From assembly GCF_000379105.1 (NCBI RefSeq), contig NZ_KB900609.1, forward strand, positions 3,052,274 through 3,116,273: 64,000 nt of DNA, written 5' to 3'. This document shows, in pieces, positions 9,385 to 17,597 of the stretch. Under the pieces are notes generated by a model, which saw nothing but the letters and a program-made list of their open reading frames with translations, was not told the origin of the DNA and searched no databases. The stretch comes from Methylobacterium sp. WSM2598 (GTDB lineage Bacteria > Pseudomonadota > Alphaproteobacteria > Rhizobiales > Beijerinckiaceae). Numbering within the stretch: position 1 is the stretch's first letter; each line of letters opens with the position of its first letter. Both the position numbers and the translations under genes were made by a program.

Positions 9385-10908
9385 CCCGTCGAGCCCCGCG
9401 AGGAAGCGCGCGGCATCGGCCAGGATCTCCCGGCGGCGGGAGGCGGGCATCCGCGCGAGGGTGCGGTAGGGCATGGCGAGGCGCGGGTTGCCCGAGAGCC
9501 GCTCCGCGTGGGTGATCAGGAAGGCCCAGTAGAGGTAGTTGAAGGGGCAGGCCCGCGTCCCGCTCTTCAGCCGCACGTCGTACGCGCAGGCGCGGCAGTA
9601 ATCCGACATGCGGTCGATGTAGGCGCCGGAGGCCGCGTAGGGCTTGGAGGCGAGCAGGCCCCCGTCCGCCCACAGCGCCATGCCGTGGACGTTCGGGAGT
9701 TCCACCCACTCGTAGGCATCCGCGTAGACGACCAGGAACCACTCCTCCAGCGCGGCGGGCCGGATCCCGGCGAGGAGGGCGAAGTTGCCGAGCACCATCA
9801 GGCGCTGGATGTGGTGGGCGTGGGCGTGGGCCCGCGTCGCCGCGACGCTGTCGGCGAGGCAGCGCATCGCCGTCTCGCCCGACCAGTAGAACCAGGGCAG
9901 GTCGCGCGCCGCCCCGAGGGCGTTGGTGGCCGCGTAATCCGGCATCCTCGCCCAGTAGAGGCCGCGCACGTATTCCCGCCAGCCGAGGATCTGGCGGATG
10001 AAGCCCTCGACCGCGTTGAGGGGCGCGCGCCCCTCCGCGTGGGCGCGCTCCGCCGCCCGGCAGACCTCCTCGGCGTCGAGGAGGCCGAGATTGAGGGCGG
10101 GCGCGAGCAGCGCGTGGTAGAGGAAGGGGGCGCCCGCCCGCATCGCGTCCTGGTAGTCGCCGAAGGCGGGCAGGCACTCGTCCAGGAAGTGGCGCAGGGC
10201 CGCCAGGGCCTGCTCCCGCGTCACCGGCCAGCCGAACCCGTCGAGATCGCCGAAATGCCCGGGGAAGCGCCGGGCCACGAGGGCGATCACCTCCCGGGTG
10301 ACCGCGTCGGGCGGGAAGCGCAGGCGCGCGGGGAGGCGGTGATCGGCCGGAAGCTTGCGGCGGTTCTCCTGGTCGAAGTTCCAGCGCCCGCCGACCGGGG
10401 CGCCGTCCCGCATCAGGAAGCCGGTCCGGCGGCGCATCGCCCGGTAGAAGGTCTCCATGCGCAGGCTCGCGCGCCCCTCCGCCCAGCGCGCGAAGGCCTC
10501 GCGCGGGCAGAGGAAGCGGGTGTCGGCGCGGATCTCGACCGGAACGCCGAGCGTCTCCGACCAATCCCGCATCATCGCGAGCACCCGCCACTCGCCGGGC
10601 TCGGTCACCACCACCCGGTCGGGCCGGTGGCGGGCGACCGCGCGGGCGAGTTCCCCACCGAAGGAGCCGGTATTGCCCGCATCCTCCAGCGCCACGTAGT
10701 CGACCGCGACGCCGCGCGCCCTCAGCTCCGCCGCGAAGTGGCGCATGGCCGAGAGGACGAGCGCGATCTTCTGCTTGTGGTGGCGGACATAGGTCGCCTC
10801 CTCGGCGACTTCGGCCATCAGCACCACGTCGCGGGCCGGGTCGAGGTCGGTCAGGCCGGCGAGGCGCGGGTGGAGCTGGTCGCCCAGCACGAAGCGCAGC
10901 GTCCGCAC
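9307..10908 (-). CDS. Iron-sulfur cryptochrome/photolyase family protein (PhrB/FeS-BCP type)
   Basis: This 533-residue protein belongs to the prokaryotic 6-4 photolyase/cryptochrome group with an iron-sulfur cluster. It begins RTLRFVLGDQLHP, typical of the group. The C-terminal FAD domain carries GFIRQILGWREYVRGLYW and the cysteine pattern YCRAC...ACPFNYLYW, plus an upstream cysteine in MRCLADS, giving four candidate cluster ligands. Characterised members repair (6-4) photoproducts using FAD and light. It starts with GTG (10906-10908), 6 bp after the SDR stop, so the two are co-transcribed. The last ~40 residues (GSEGQPQAGRQEEAGT and onward) are poorly conserved and overlap bcsS antisense. 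Confidence 0.92.
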   Translation of the reverse strand: MRTLRFVLGDQLHPRLAGLTDLDPARDVVLMAEVAEEATYVRHHKQKIALVLSAMRHFAAELRARGVAVDYVALEDAGNTGSFGGELARAVARHRPDRVVVTEPGEWRVLAMMRDWSETLGVPVEIRADTRFLCPREAFARWAEGRASLRMETFYRAMRRRTGFLMRDGAPVGGRWNFDQENRRKLPADHRLPARLRFPPDAVTREVIALVARRFPGHFGDLDGFGWPVTREQALAALRHFLDECLPAFGDYQDAMRAGAPFLYHALLAPALNLGLLDAEEVCRAAERAHAEGRAPLNAVEGFIRQILGWREYVRGLYWARMPDYAATNALGAARDLPWFYWSGETAMRCLADSVAATRAHAHAHHIQRLMVLGNFALLAGIRPAALEEWFLVVYADAYEWVELPNVHGMALWADGGLLASKPYAASGAYIDRMSDYCRACAYDVRLKSGTRACPFNYLYWAFLITHAERLSGNPRLAMPYRTLARMPASRRREILADAARFLAGLDGSEGQPQAGRQEEAGTPDLFLVEPSG

Positions 10909-10914
10909 GGCGCC

Positions 10915-11661
10915 TCAGCCCCTGGTGCGGACGCGCGAGCGCCCGCCATCGACGCCGATCACCTGGCCGGTGATCCAGCCGGCCTCCTCGCCGACCAGGA
11001 AGGCCGCGAGGCCGCCCGCATCCTCGGGCCGGCCGAGGCGCTGGAGCGCGTGCATGCCGGCGATGCCGTTCGCCACCGTCTCGTTGGCGGTGAGCGGCGC
11101 GGCGAGCGGCGTGCGGGTGAGGGAGGGGGCGACGACGTTCACGCGCACGCTCGGGGCGAGTTCGGCCGCGAGCGCGCGGGCGAGGCCCTCGACGGCGCCC
11201 TTGGCCATCGCCACGCTGGCATGGGCGGAAAAGCCCTGGGCGACCGCGACCGTGGAGAACAGCACGACCCCGCTCGTGCCCGTCCCGGCCCCCTCCCGCA
11301 GCGCGGGCGCGGCGGCCTGCACGGCCAGGAAGGCGCCGAGCGCGTTGAGGCGGAAATCGGCCTCGATCTCCTCCGCCCGCAGCCGCGCGACCGGCCGCAG
11401 GGTGATGCTGCCGACCGCGTAGACGAGGCCGCCGAGCGCGTCCCCGGCCTGCGCGGCGGCGCGCGCGGCGGTGGCCGGGTCGGTGACGTCGCCCGCCGTC
11501 ACGGTCGTGTCGCCGAGTTCGGCGGCGGCCGCCGCGAGCCGGCCCGCGTCGCGGGCGACGAGGTGGAGGGGCCGGCCGCGCGCCCGCAGCGCCCGGGCCG
11601 CGGCGAGGCCGATCCCGCCCGTGCCGCCGAAGATCAGAACCCGTGCCGCCCCGCCCGTCAT
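10915..11661 (-). CDS. Atypical short-chain dehydrogenase/reductase family protein
   Basis: This 248-residue protein has the SDR fold: a cofactor loop FGGTGGIGLAAARAL at the N-terminus, a NALGAFLAVQ motif, and a C-terminal GWITGQVIGVDGG typical of the family. The catalytic Tyr-x-x-x-Lys motif is changed: where Tyr is expected the sequence reads SVAMAKGAVEG, with Val four residues before the Lys. The upstream serine region is LFSTVAVAQG. It may therefore not be a classical oxidoreductase. It lies directly upstream of the photolyase gene in the same transcription unit, which suggests a link to that protein, but no biochemical role is known to me. Confidence 0.87.
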   Translation of the reverse strand: MTGGAARVLIFGGTGGIGLAAARALRARGRPLHLVARDAGRLAAAAAELGDTTVTAGDVTDPATAARAAAQAGDALGGLVYAVGSITLRPVARLRAEEIEADFRLNALGAFLAVQAAAPALREGAGTGTSGVVLFSTVAVAQGFSAHASVAMAKGAVEGLARALAAELAPSVRVNVVAPSLTRTPLAAPLTANETVANGIAGMHALQRLGRPEDAGGLAAFLVGEEAGWITGQVIGVDGGRSRVRTRG

Positions 11662-11792
11662 GCCGCCCCCCTTTGCCGCGCGCCTTGCGGCTCCCCTTGG
11701 CCCGCGTCCGGCGCTAGGTATGGCGGGACGGGCTCGGGTCAGCCGAGCTGAACTGCCGCAGGGGCCGGCGGCGATCCGGGGGAGCCAGGGGC

Positions 11793-12659
11793 ATGAAGTT
11801 CGCCTTCGCGGGGATCGACTTTCTCGGCGGCGTCTTCGAGGCCCTGGCGGGGGCCGGCTGGCAGCCGATCAAGCTCTTCACCCGGCCCTGCGACGGCATC
11901 TACGACTTCAACGACAGCGTGGTGACGCTGGCGCGCCGCCACCGCGTGCCGATCCAGCTCTCGCGGGTGCGGCCGGCGGATCTCGACGCGCTGACCCAGG
12001 AGCACGGCCGCGACTGGGCGCTCGTCGTCGCGGGCTATCCCTGGCTGATCACCGGCTGGCCGGGCCGGGTGCGCTACGCGCTCAACTTCCACCCCTCGCC
12101 GCTGCCGACCGGCCGCGGCCCCTACCCGCTGTTCAAGGCGATCCTCGATTCCTACGAGACCTGGGGCGTCACCGCCCACGTCCTCGCCGAGGAGGGGTTC
12201 GACACCGGCGACATCCTCGCCCAGGAGCTCTTCCCGCTCTCGCCCGGCGAGACCCACGAGACGCTGCTCGCCCGCTGCCAGATCGCCGCGATGCGGCTGG
12301 CCGCCGGACCGATCGCCCGCGACCTGCCCGCCCGCTGGCGGGCCCCGGAGCCGCAGGGCGACGGCTCCTACTGGCCGCGGGTGACGGATGCGGACCGCAC
12401 CCTCGATTTCCGCCAGCCCGTCGCCGCGGTGCTGCGCAAGGTGCGGGCCTTCGGGACGATCGAGACCGTGGCGCGGCTCAACGACGCCCGGGTCTTCGTG
12501 GCGGCGGCCGACGGCTGGGTCGAGCCGCACCGCTACGCGCCGGGCGCGATCGTGCACCGCCACCGCCGCCACGTGCTGGTGGCCGCCCGGGACGGCTTCG
12601 TGCAGATCACCCGCTGGAGCACGCTGCCGCTGGCGGAGGCCGGCCAGACCGGCCGCTGA
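11793..12659 (+). CDS. Formyltransferase-family protein
   Basis: This 288-residue protein has the methionyl-tRNA formyltransferase-type catalytic domain. The key motif is NFHPSPLPTGRGPYP (Asn and His of the catalytic triad) and the Asp lies in EEGFDTGDILAQE. The C-terminal domain is short, as in formyltransferases that act on sugar nucleotides or small molecules rather than on tRNA. These enzymes use 10-formyltetrahydrofolate. The substrate cannot be told from sequence. It is divergent from the SDR gene across a 131-bp gap and is followed 12 bp later by a DUF2256 gene. Confidence 0.83.
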   Translation: MKFAFAGIDFLGGVFEALAGAGWQPIKLFTRPCDGIYDFNDSVVTLARRHRVPIQLSRVRPADLDALTQEHGRDWALVVAGYPWLITGWPGRVRYALNFHPSPLPTGRGPYPLFKAILDSYETWGVTAHVLAEEGFDTGDILAQELFPLSPGETHETLLARCQIAAMRLAAGPIARDLPARWRAPEPQGDGSYWPRVTDADRTLDFRQPVAAVLRKVRAFGTIETVARLNDARVFVAAADGWVEPHRYAPGAIVHRHRRHVLVAARDGFVQITRWSTLPLAEAGQTGR

Positions 12660-12671
12660 GCCGTGCCGCCG

Positions 12672-12833
12672 ATGCGCCGCAAGGGCGACCTGCCCGAGAA
12701 GATCTGCGCCCAATGCGGCCGGCCCTTCGCGTGGCGGCGCAAGTGGGAGCGGGTCTGGGAGGAGGTGCGCTACTGCTCGGATCGCTGCCGCCGGGAGGCG
12801 AAGCGGGGCGGGGCGGGGCGGAGCCGGTCCTGA
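12672..12833 (+). CDS. DUF2256 small zinc-ribbon-like protein
   Basis: This 53-residue basic protein matches DUF2256, with the typical pattern [20 protein letters not shown] then [17 protein letters not shown]. Four cysteines in CxxC and CxxxC pairs suggest a small zinc site. Function is unknown. The ATG at 12672 is the simplest start; a GTG at 12663 would add three residues. The gene lies 12 bp after the formyltransferase gene and is probably co-transcribed with it. As I recall, DUF2256 genes are often found beside iron-sulfur photolyases, and here the photolyase lies two genes away on the other strand. Confidence 0.85.
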   Translation: MRRKGDLPEKICAQCGRPFAWRRKWERVWEEVRYCSDRCRREAKRGGAGRSRS

Positions 12834-12841
12834 GCCGTCAT

Positions 12842-12958
12842 CCGACCTCCGGTTGATGGCTTCGCCATCTCCGATTTCGGCCATGCGGATGTCGGCTTCG
12901 CTCAGGCGCCGCGCGGGCTTGGCATACGGGATCCGCTTGATCAAAGCGGGTCCGGTAT
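12842..12958 (-). repeat. Family A two-hairpin intergenic element, copy A2
   Basis: On the minus strand it opens with a hairpin spanning 12958-12924 (AAGCGG pairs with CCGCTT, outer ATAC with GTAT). It then carries the conserved linker (12923-12896) and closes with arms CCGACATCCG (12895-12886) and CGGAGGTCGG (12851-12842), 9 of 10 pairs intact. The first hairpin begins at the last base of the stop codon of the leftward GGDEF-EAL gene. Confidence 0.8.
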
Positions 12959-15057
12959 CAGGCGGCGCGCGACCGCGGCAGGATCCCGCCGGAGCCGGGC
13001 GTCGGGCAGAGCTCGCGCAGGGGCGCCGGCTTGCCGAGCAGGTAGCCCTGGACCAGGCGGCAGCCGAAGCCCCGCAGGCGGTCGAGCTGCTCTTCCGTCT
13101 CCACGCCCTCGGCGACGCATTCCAGGCCGAGATACGTGCAGAGGTGCAGGATCGTCTTCACGATCGCCTCGCCGGTGGGCGTGTCGACGCTCGCCACGAA
13201 GCTGCGGTCGATCTTGATCCGGTCGAGCCCCAGCCGGTGCACGTAGCCGAGGCTCGAATGGCCGGTGCCGAAATCGTCGAGGGCGATCCGGCTGCCCAGG
13301 GCGCGGAGCTTGCCGACCGAGCGGCCCGCCGCCTCCAGGTCGGCCATCAGCGCCGTCTCGGTCAGCTCGAAGGTCAGGCGGCTCGGCGCGACGCCGCTGC
13401 GCAGGATGAGCGCGACGATCGCGTCGGTCGCCTCGGGCGAGCTGAGATCGTGCGAGGACAGGTTGAAGGACAGGCCGACCGCTTGCGGCAGGTGGTCGAT
13501 CTCGCCGAGCGCCTTCTCCAGGAGCAGGAGCGTCAGCCGGTGAATCAGGCCGCAGCGCTCCGCGACCGGGATGAACCGGCTCGGCGGGACCGCGCCGAGG
13601 AGCGGGCTCCGCCAGCGCGCCAGCGCCTCCACCGTCCGAACCGACCCGGAGGCCAGGTCGTAGACCGGCTGGTAGTGCAGCTCCAGCTCGGCCTCCAGTC
13701 CCGCCGCCTGCAGCGCCGCCTCGACGGCGCGCTCGGCCTGGATCAGGTCGTCCTGCTCCTTCGAGTAGACCGTCACGGCGCCGCGGCGATGCTGCTTGGA
13801 CTGGTAGAGGGCGTGGTCGGCGTGGTCGAACAGGGCGGCGCCGTCGCGGTCGGCGGCGCTGGCGAAGGCGACGCCGCAGGAGCAGCCGGGGGACAGGAGG
13901 ATGTCGCCGGCGCGGAACGGCTGCCTCAGCAGGTCCGAGACCTCCCGGCAGAAGGCGGCGACGTCGCGGCCGAGGGCCCGCGCGTCGATCAGGGCGCCGA
14001 ACTCGTCGCCGCCGAGACGGGCCACCCTGACGGCCTTCCCCGCGAGGCTCCCCAGGCGGCGGCCGGTCTCGGCGAGGACGCGGTCGCCGGCCGAATGCCC
14101 GTAGCTGTCGTTGATGGACTTGAAGTGGTCGAGGTCGAAGATCGCCAGGGCCAGCTCCGCCCGGTCCGGCCCGTCGCGCAGGCCGTCGAGGGCCGCGAAG
14201 AAGTAGCGCCGGTTCGGCAGCCCCGTGAGGCTGTCGGTGTGGGCGAGGCGGAAATTCTCCTCGGCCAGGAGCCGCATCTCCTCCTGCTTGCGGATCAGGG
14301 CGGCCTGGGAATGGATCAGCTTCAGGAACGAGTCGTAGTTGGCGCGCAGCACGCGCACCATCACCATCACCACGAAAGCGAGGTTGAGCGAGATGGCGCC
14401 GAAGACCGCGTTGCCGGTCGTGAGGTAGTGCGCCAGGAAGGCCGCGGTGACGATCGCGGTGACGAGGAGGGCGCATGCCGGCAGGTGCATCAGGCAGAAG
14501 ATGCAGGCGATGACCGTGATGGCCACGAAGAGCGCGACGTGGCCGCGCTCGAAGGGGCCGCCGTAGCCGTCGAGCATGACGGCCCAGACCACGAAGGCGA
14601 GGGACAGGAAGGCGGTGAGGACGACCGTCCGGCGCATGCGGGCCGCCGCCTCGGCCGCGTCGACCCGCCCGGCGTCGAGCCGGTACCAGTGGATGCCGCG
14701 GCCGATGCAGATCGGGACCAGGAGGGCGAGCACCCCGACCGTCAGCCAGGGCGGCGCCAGCCGCGCATGCGTGAAGGCGACGGCGACGGCGTTCGCCGTC
14801 AGGCAGGCGTAGAGCGCGGGGATCTGCTTCTTGATCTCGGCGAATTGCGCGACGCGGATGCGGTCCCGGAGCGGGTCGGCCGCCTCGGCGCCGAGCCCGC
14901 GCGCCCGCAGGGCGTCGTCGGCGCCCCGCGCGAGGGCCGACCATGCCGCGGCCAGAAGGGACCGCATCGGGCCCGGCCCCCGCGGGCCGGTCGGATGACC
15001 GGGGACGTCGTGCGGCGCCGATGCGTCCCCGGGTTCCGCGGACCTCAGATCGGGCAT
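12958..15057 (-). CDS. Membrane-bound GGDEF-EAL cyclic-di-GMP turnover protein
   Basis: The 699-residue product has about six N-terminal hydrophobic segments (roughly residues 75-245), then a GGDEF domain and an EAL domain. The diguanylate cyclase motif GGDEF is intact at residues 349-353. The phosphodiesterase motif EAL is intact at 477-479, with downstream DDFGTGHSSL, KIDRSF and AEGVE, so both activities are possible. It would make or degrade cyclic di-GMP at the inner membrane. An upstream ATG at 15162 is in frame, but the ATG at 15057 follows a TTGGGGAA sequence and is preferred. The hydrophobic part resembles MASE-type sensor regions but I cannot assign it to a named one. Confidence 0.9.
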   Translation of the reverse strand: MPDLRSAEPGDASAPHDVPGHPTGPRGPGPMRSLLAAAWSALARGADDALRARGLGAEAADPLRDRIRVAQFAEIKKQIPALYACLTANAVAVAFTHARLAPPWLTVGVLALLVPICIGRGIHWYRLDAGRVDAAEAAARMRRTVVLTAFLSLAFVVWAVMLDGYGGPFERGHVALFVAITVIACIFCLMHLPACALLVTAIVTAAFLAHYLTTGNAVFGAISLNLAFVVMVMVRVLRANYDSFLKLIHSQAALIRKQEEMRLLAEENFRLAHTDSLTGLPNRRYFFAALDGLRDGPDRAELALAIFDLDHFKSINDSYGHSAGDRVLAETGRRLGSLAGKAVRVARLGGDEFGALIDARALGRDVAAFCREVSDLLRQPFRAGDILLSPGCSCGVAFASAADRDGAALFDHADHALYQSKQHRRGAVTVYSKEQDDLIQAERAVEAALQAAGLEAELELHYQPVYDLASGSVRTVEALARWRSPLLGAVPPSRFIPVAERCGLIHRLTLLLLEKALGEIDHLPQAVGLSFNLSSHDLSSPEATDAIVALILRSGVAPSRLTFELTETALMADLEAAGRSVGKLRALGSRIALDDFGTGHSSLGYVHRLGLDRIKIDRSFVASVDTPTGEAIVKTILHLCTYLGLECVAEGVETEEQLDRLRGFGCRLVQGYLLGKPAPLRELCPTPGSGGILPRSRAA

Positions 15058-15276
15058 GCGCCATTCCCCAACGTCGAAGCACCCGGATCGCGATTCACGC
15101 CCCGGTTGCCGCGAGTGCAGCCTAGAAACCGAAGATGCTCGTCGTCGAGCTTTGCCGATCAATTCCTAAGGCTTGCATAATCCTCCGGCTCGGCACTGGG
15201 GCGAAGTCAGGACGGCCCAAGCAAAAGCCGCGGCGGCGGGCGACGGCTGCACGACCGGGATCGGGGCCGGCCCGCC

Positions 15277-16446
15277 TCAGCCCCGCCGGAGGGCCAGGGC
15301 CGCCAGGCTGGCCGCCGCGAGCAGGGTCACGGCGACCGGCGTCGCGGTGCCGTCGTGCCACGCCGCGACCGAGACCGTGAACGCGGCCCCGAGGGTCATC
15401 TGCAGGAAGCCGTAGAGGCTCGACGCGGCCCCGGCGGCGTGCGGGTCGACATTCATCAGCCCCGCCACGGCGTTCGGACCGAGGAGCCCGATCCCGACCG
15501 CGTAGAGGACGAGGGGCAGGATCAGGGTCGCCACGCCGAGCGCGCCGCCGCGATCGACGGCGAGCAGCGCCAGCGCCCCGGCGAAGCACAGGCCGTTGCC
15601 GAGGCGCGCGGCGCGCCGGATCGGCATCCGCCCGGCGAGGCGGCCGGCGATCCACGCCCCCGCCACCATGCCGGCGACGACGAGCAGGCAGTCGAACCCG
15701 ACCTGCTGCGGCGTCCGGCCCAGCCGCTCGCCGAGCAGGAAGGGCGCCACCGCCAGGAAGGCGTAGAGGCTCGTCCCCGCGCAGGCGCCCGCCACCACGT
15801 AGGCGCGGTAGACCGGCGCCCCGAGGAGGCGCAGGTAGGAGGCGGCGACGGCCGAGAGGCCCGGCAGGGCGACCGGGTGCCGGTTCGTCTCCGGCAGGCC
15901 GCGCAGCACGAGGGTGCCGAGGACGGCGACCAGGGCGGCGAGGAGCACGAACACCGCCCGCCAGCCGAGGGCCCCGCCCACGACGCCGCCGATCGCCGGC
16001 GCGAGGGCGGGCGTCAGGGTCATCGCCATGGTGAGGAGCGCGAGCTTGCGCGTGGCGTCCTCCGCGGTCGAGACGTCGCGCACCATGGCGCGGCCGAGCA
16101 CGAGGGCGCCGCAGGCCCCGAGCGATTGCAGCACCCGCGCCGCCACCAGGACGCCGATGCTGCGCGCCGGGATCGCCAGGAGCAGCCCCGCGAGGTAGAG
16201 CGCCATCCCGGCGATCAGCACCGGGCGGCGGCCGTAGCGGTCGGAGAGGGGGCCGTAGACGAGTTGTCCGCAGGCGAGGCCGACGAGGTAGAGGGTGATC
16301 GTCAGCTGCGCCACGACCGGCGAGGTGCCGAGATCCGCCGCCGCGGCCGGGAGCACCGGCACGAAGATGTGCAGCGCCACGGTCCCGGTCATCGTCACGG
16401 CGACGAGCAGCGGCAGCGAGGCCCGGGCGGGCGCGTCCTTCGTCAC
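15277..16446 (-). CDS. Bcr/CflA-type multidrug efflux MFS transporter
   Basis: This 389-residue protein has twelve predicted membrane segments and the DHA1 signature YGPLSDRYGRRPVLIAGMAL between helices 2 and 3, with LGACGALVLGRAMVRD in helix 5 (antiporter motif C region). That places it in the Bcr/CflA drug:proton antiporter group. Substrate is unknown. It starts with GTG at 16446. The 191-bp gap to the next gene contains GC-rich inverted repeats but nothing I can name. No regulator gene is adjacent. Confidence 0.9.
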   Translation of the reverse strand: MTKDAPARASLPLLVAVTMTGTVALHIFVPVLPAAAADLGTSPVVAQLTITLYLVGLACGQLVYGPLSDRYGRRPVLIAGMALYLAGLLLAIPARSIGVLVAARVLQSLGACGALVLGRAMVRDVSTAEDATRKLALLTMAMTLTPALAPAIGGVVGGALGWRAVFVLLAALVAVLGTLVLRGLPETNRHPVALPGLSAVAASYLRLLGAPVYRAYVVAGACAGTSLYAFLAVAPFLLGERLGRTPQQVGFDCLLVVAGMVAGAWIAGRLAGRMPIRRAARLGNGLCFAGALALLAVDRGGALGVATLILPLVLYAVGIGLLGPNAVAGLMNVDPHAAGAASSLYGFLQMTLGAAFTVSVAAWHDGTATPVAVTLLAAASLAALALRRG

Positions 16447-16637
16447 GGTCTCGTCGCATCCCCTGGCTGGACGCGAGAGACCCGCGCCGGCGCGCTGGCG
16501 CCTCCCTCCGCGGGGAGGGCCCCGCGCGCGGCGTCGCGCCGCGCCCGCGGCCTCGCCCCGCGGACCGCGAGCTTAAGTCGAGCCGCGCCGGGACTCCCAT
16601 GCCGGATCGGCATGGCAGGGTTCCGCCCCGTCCTCCA

Positions 16638-16874
16638 TCAGTTGAGCTTGGGCTCGCCGCTGGCATCGTCCCGGCCGGACTCGCGAAACACCTCCCAGGC
16701 GGCGCGGATCAGCGCCTGGACGGCCGGCCGGCCGGCCACCGCCGGGTCGGGGAGGAACTGCAGGTCGATCGCTGCGGCGGCGGCGCGCAGGATCGCGAGT
16801 TCGGCCTGGACGTCGTCGGAGCGGCGCGCGCCCTCGGGCAGGAGCGGGCGCGCGGAGGGTGAATCGCGGTGCAT
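16638..16874 (-). CDS. Small hypothetical protein downstream of luxI
   Basis: This 78-residue ORF begins with an ATG at 16874, 38 bp after the luxI stop and in the same direction, so it is likely the third gene of a luxR-luxI transcription unit. The product has an alanine-rich helical middle (VQAELAILRAAAAAIDLQF), then AVQALIRAAWEVFRESGRDD and a short polar tail. There is no signal sequence. I do not recognise the family; the helix-rich composition and position suggest an accessory to the quorum-sensing pair, but this is inference from context only. Confidence 0.6.
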   Translation of the reverse strand: MHRDSPSARPLLPEGARRSDDVQAELAILRAAAAAIDLQFLPDPAVAGRPAVQALIRAAWEVFRESGRDDASGEPKLN

Positions 16875-16912
16875 CGGGGGATTCCTGGCGGGGGCTGGAC
16901 TGGGCGAGGGGG

Positions 16913-17518
16913 TCAGGCGGCGGCCAGGACCGGCCGGTCGGCGCCGCGCACGGCCCGGAGCTGGCGCAGGGTGCGCTCGTCGAAGCCCGCCTCGACGGCG
17001 ATGATCTCCTCGCCCTCGATCACCCGCGGCAGGCCGAGCGGGAAGGCGCGGAAGTGGAGCTGGATCAGGCGCAGGAGCCAGGAGGTCGGGTTCTGCGAGA
17101 TGAAGCGGGAGACGCCCCGCGGCAGGCCCCACTCGACGATCCCGGTGGTCAGCGCGAGCGCGACCGGGTTCAGGCGTCGGCCGGAGATGCGGGCCCGGTC
17201 CGAGACGCAGATCCGGCCCCATTCCCAGATGTGCGGCGCCGACGGCGCGGGCCCGTCGCACAGCTCGGGCAGGACGGAGGAGAGCAGATAGGGCCGCGTG
17301 GTCGGCAGGAGGCGAGAGTATCCGACAAGGTCATCCTCCTGAATGGCAAGAAGATGAACCGCGTGCTCGTCATCGAACTGATCAACCTCCCGTTGATCCG
17401 GCCTCCTCAGATCGCTCCAGCCTTTGTCCTTGACGAAGATGTCGTGGCGGAGCCGGTAGGCCTGCTCCATCTCGGCCGCGTAGAGGTGGATGTTGGTGGC
17501 ATCGACAACGTGAATCAT
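16913..17518 (-). CDS. LuxI-family acyl-homoserine lactone synthase
   Basis: This 201-residue autoinducer synthase contains the conserved N-terminal signature YRLRHDIFVKDKGW, the acidic EVDQFDDEHAVHLLAI segment, RLLPTTRPYLLSSVLPEL and WEWGRICV. These cover the catalytic Arg, Asp and Glu positions of LuxI enzymes, which join S-adenosylmethionine and an acyl carrier protein or CoA thioester. The signal structure cannot be predicted. The ATG at 17518 (MIHVVDATNIHLY) is chosen because it starts the homologous region. The part at about 17320-17470 is visibly less GC-rich than the rest, suggesting slower amelioration or a mosaic origin. luxR lies 79 bp upstream in the same direction. Confidence 0.95.
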   Translation of the reverse strand: MIHVVDATNIHLYAAEMEQAYRLRHDIFVKDKGWSDLRRPDQREVDQFDDEHAVHLLAIQEDDLVGYSRLLPTTRPYLLSSVLPELCDGPAPSAPHIWEWGRICVSDRARISGRRLNPVALALTTGIVEWGLPRGVSRFISQNPTSWLLRLIQLHFRAFPLGLPRVIEGEEIIAVEAGFDERTLRQLRAVRGADRPVLAAA

Positions 17519-17574
17519 CGGGAGGCTCCGGTGGTGCGGAGTCCCTTCTACGCATGGCAGCGGGCCGCCATAGT

Positions 17575-17593
17575 CCAAGAACTTGTACTTTGG
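17575..17593. promoter_or_regulatory. Candidate lux-box-like inverted repeat between luxR and luxI
   Basis: A 19-bp imperfect palindrome with outer arms CCAA (17575-17578) and TTGG (17590-17593) lies in the 79-bp gap, 57 bp upstream of the luxI start. Position suits a LuxR operator, but only 4 bp per arm match, so this is weak. Confidence 0.25.
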
Positions 17594-17597
17594 GAAT

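Noticed and set aside
8573..9469. Rightward frame with an ATG start (8573 or 8588) overlapping bcsS
   Set aside because: It has an ATG, but the product is Arg/Ser/Pro-rich with no family pattern. The neighbouring frame with a TTG start encodes the BcsS-like sequence and signal peptide.
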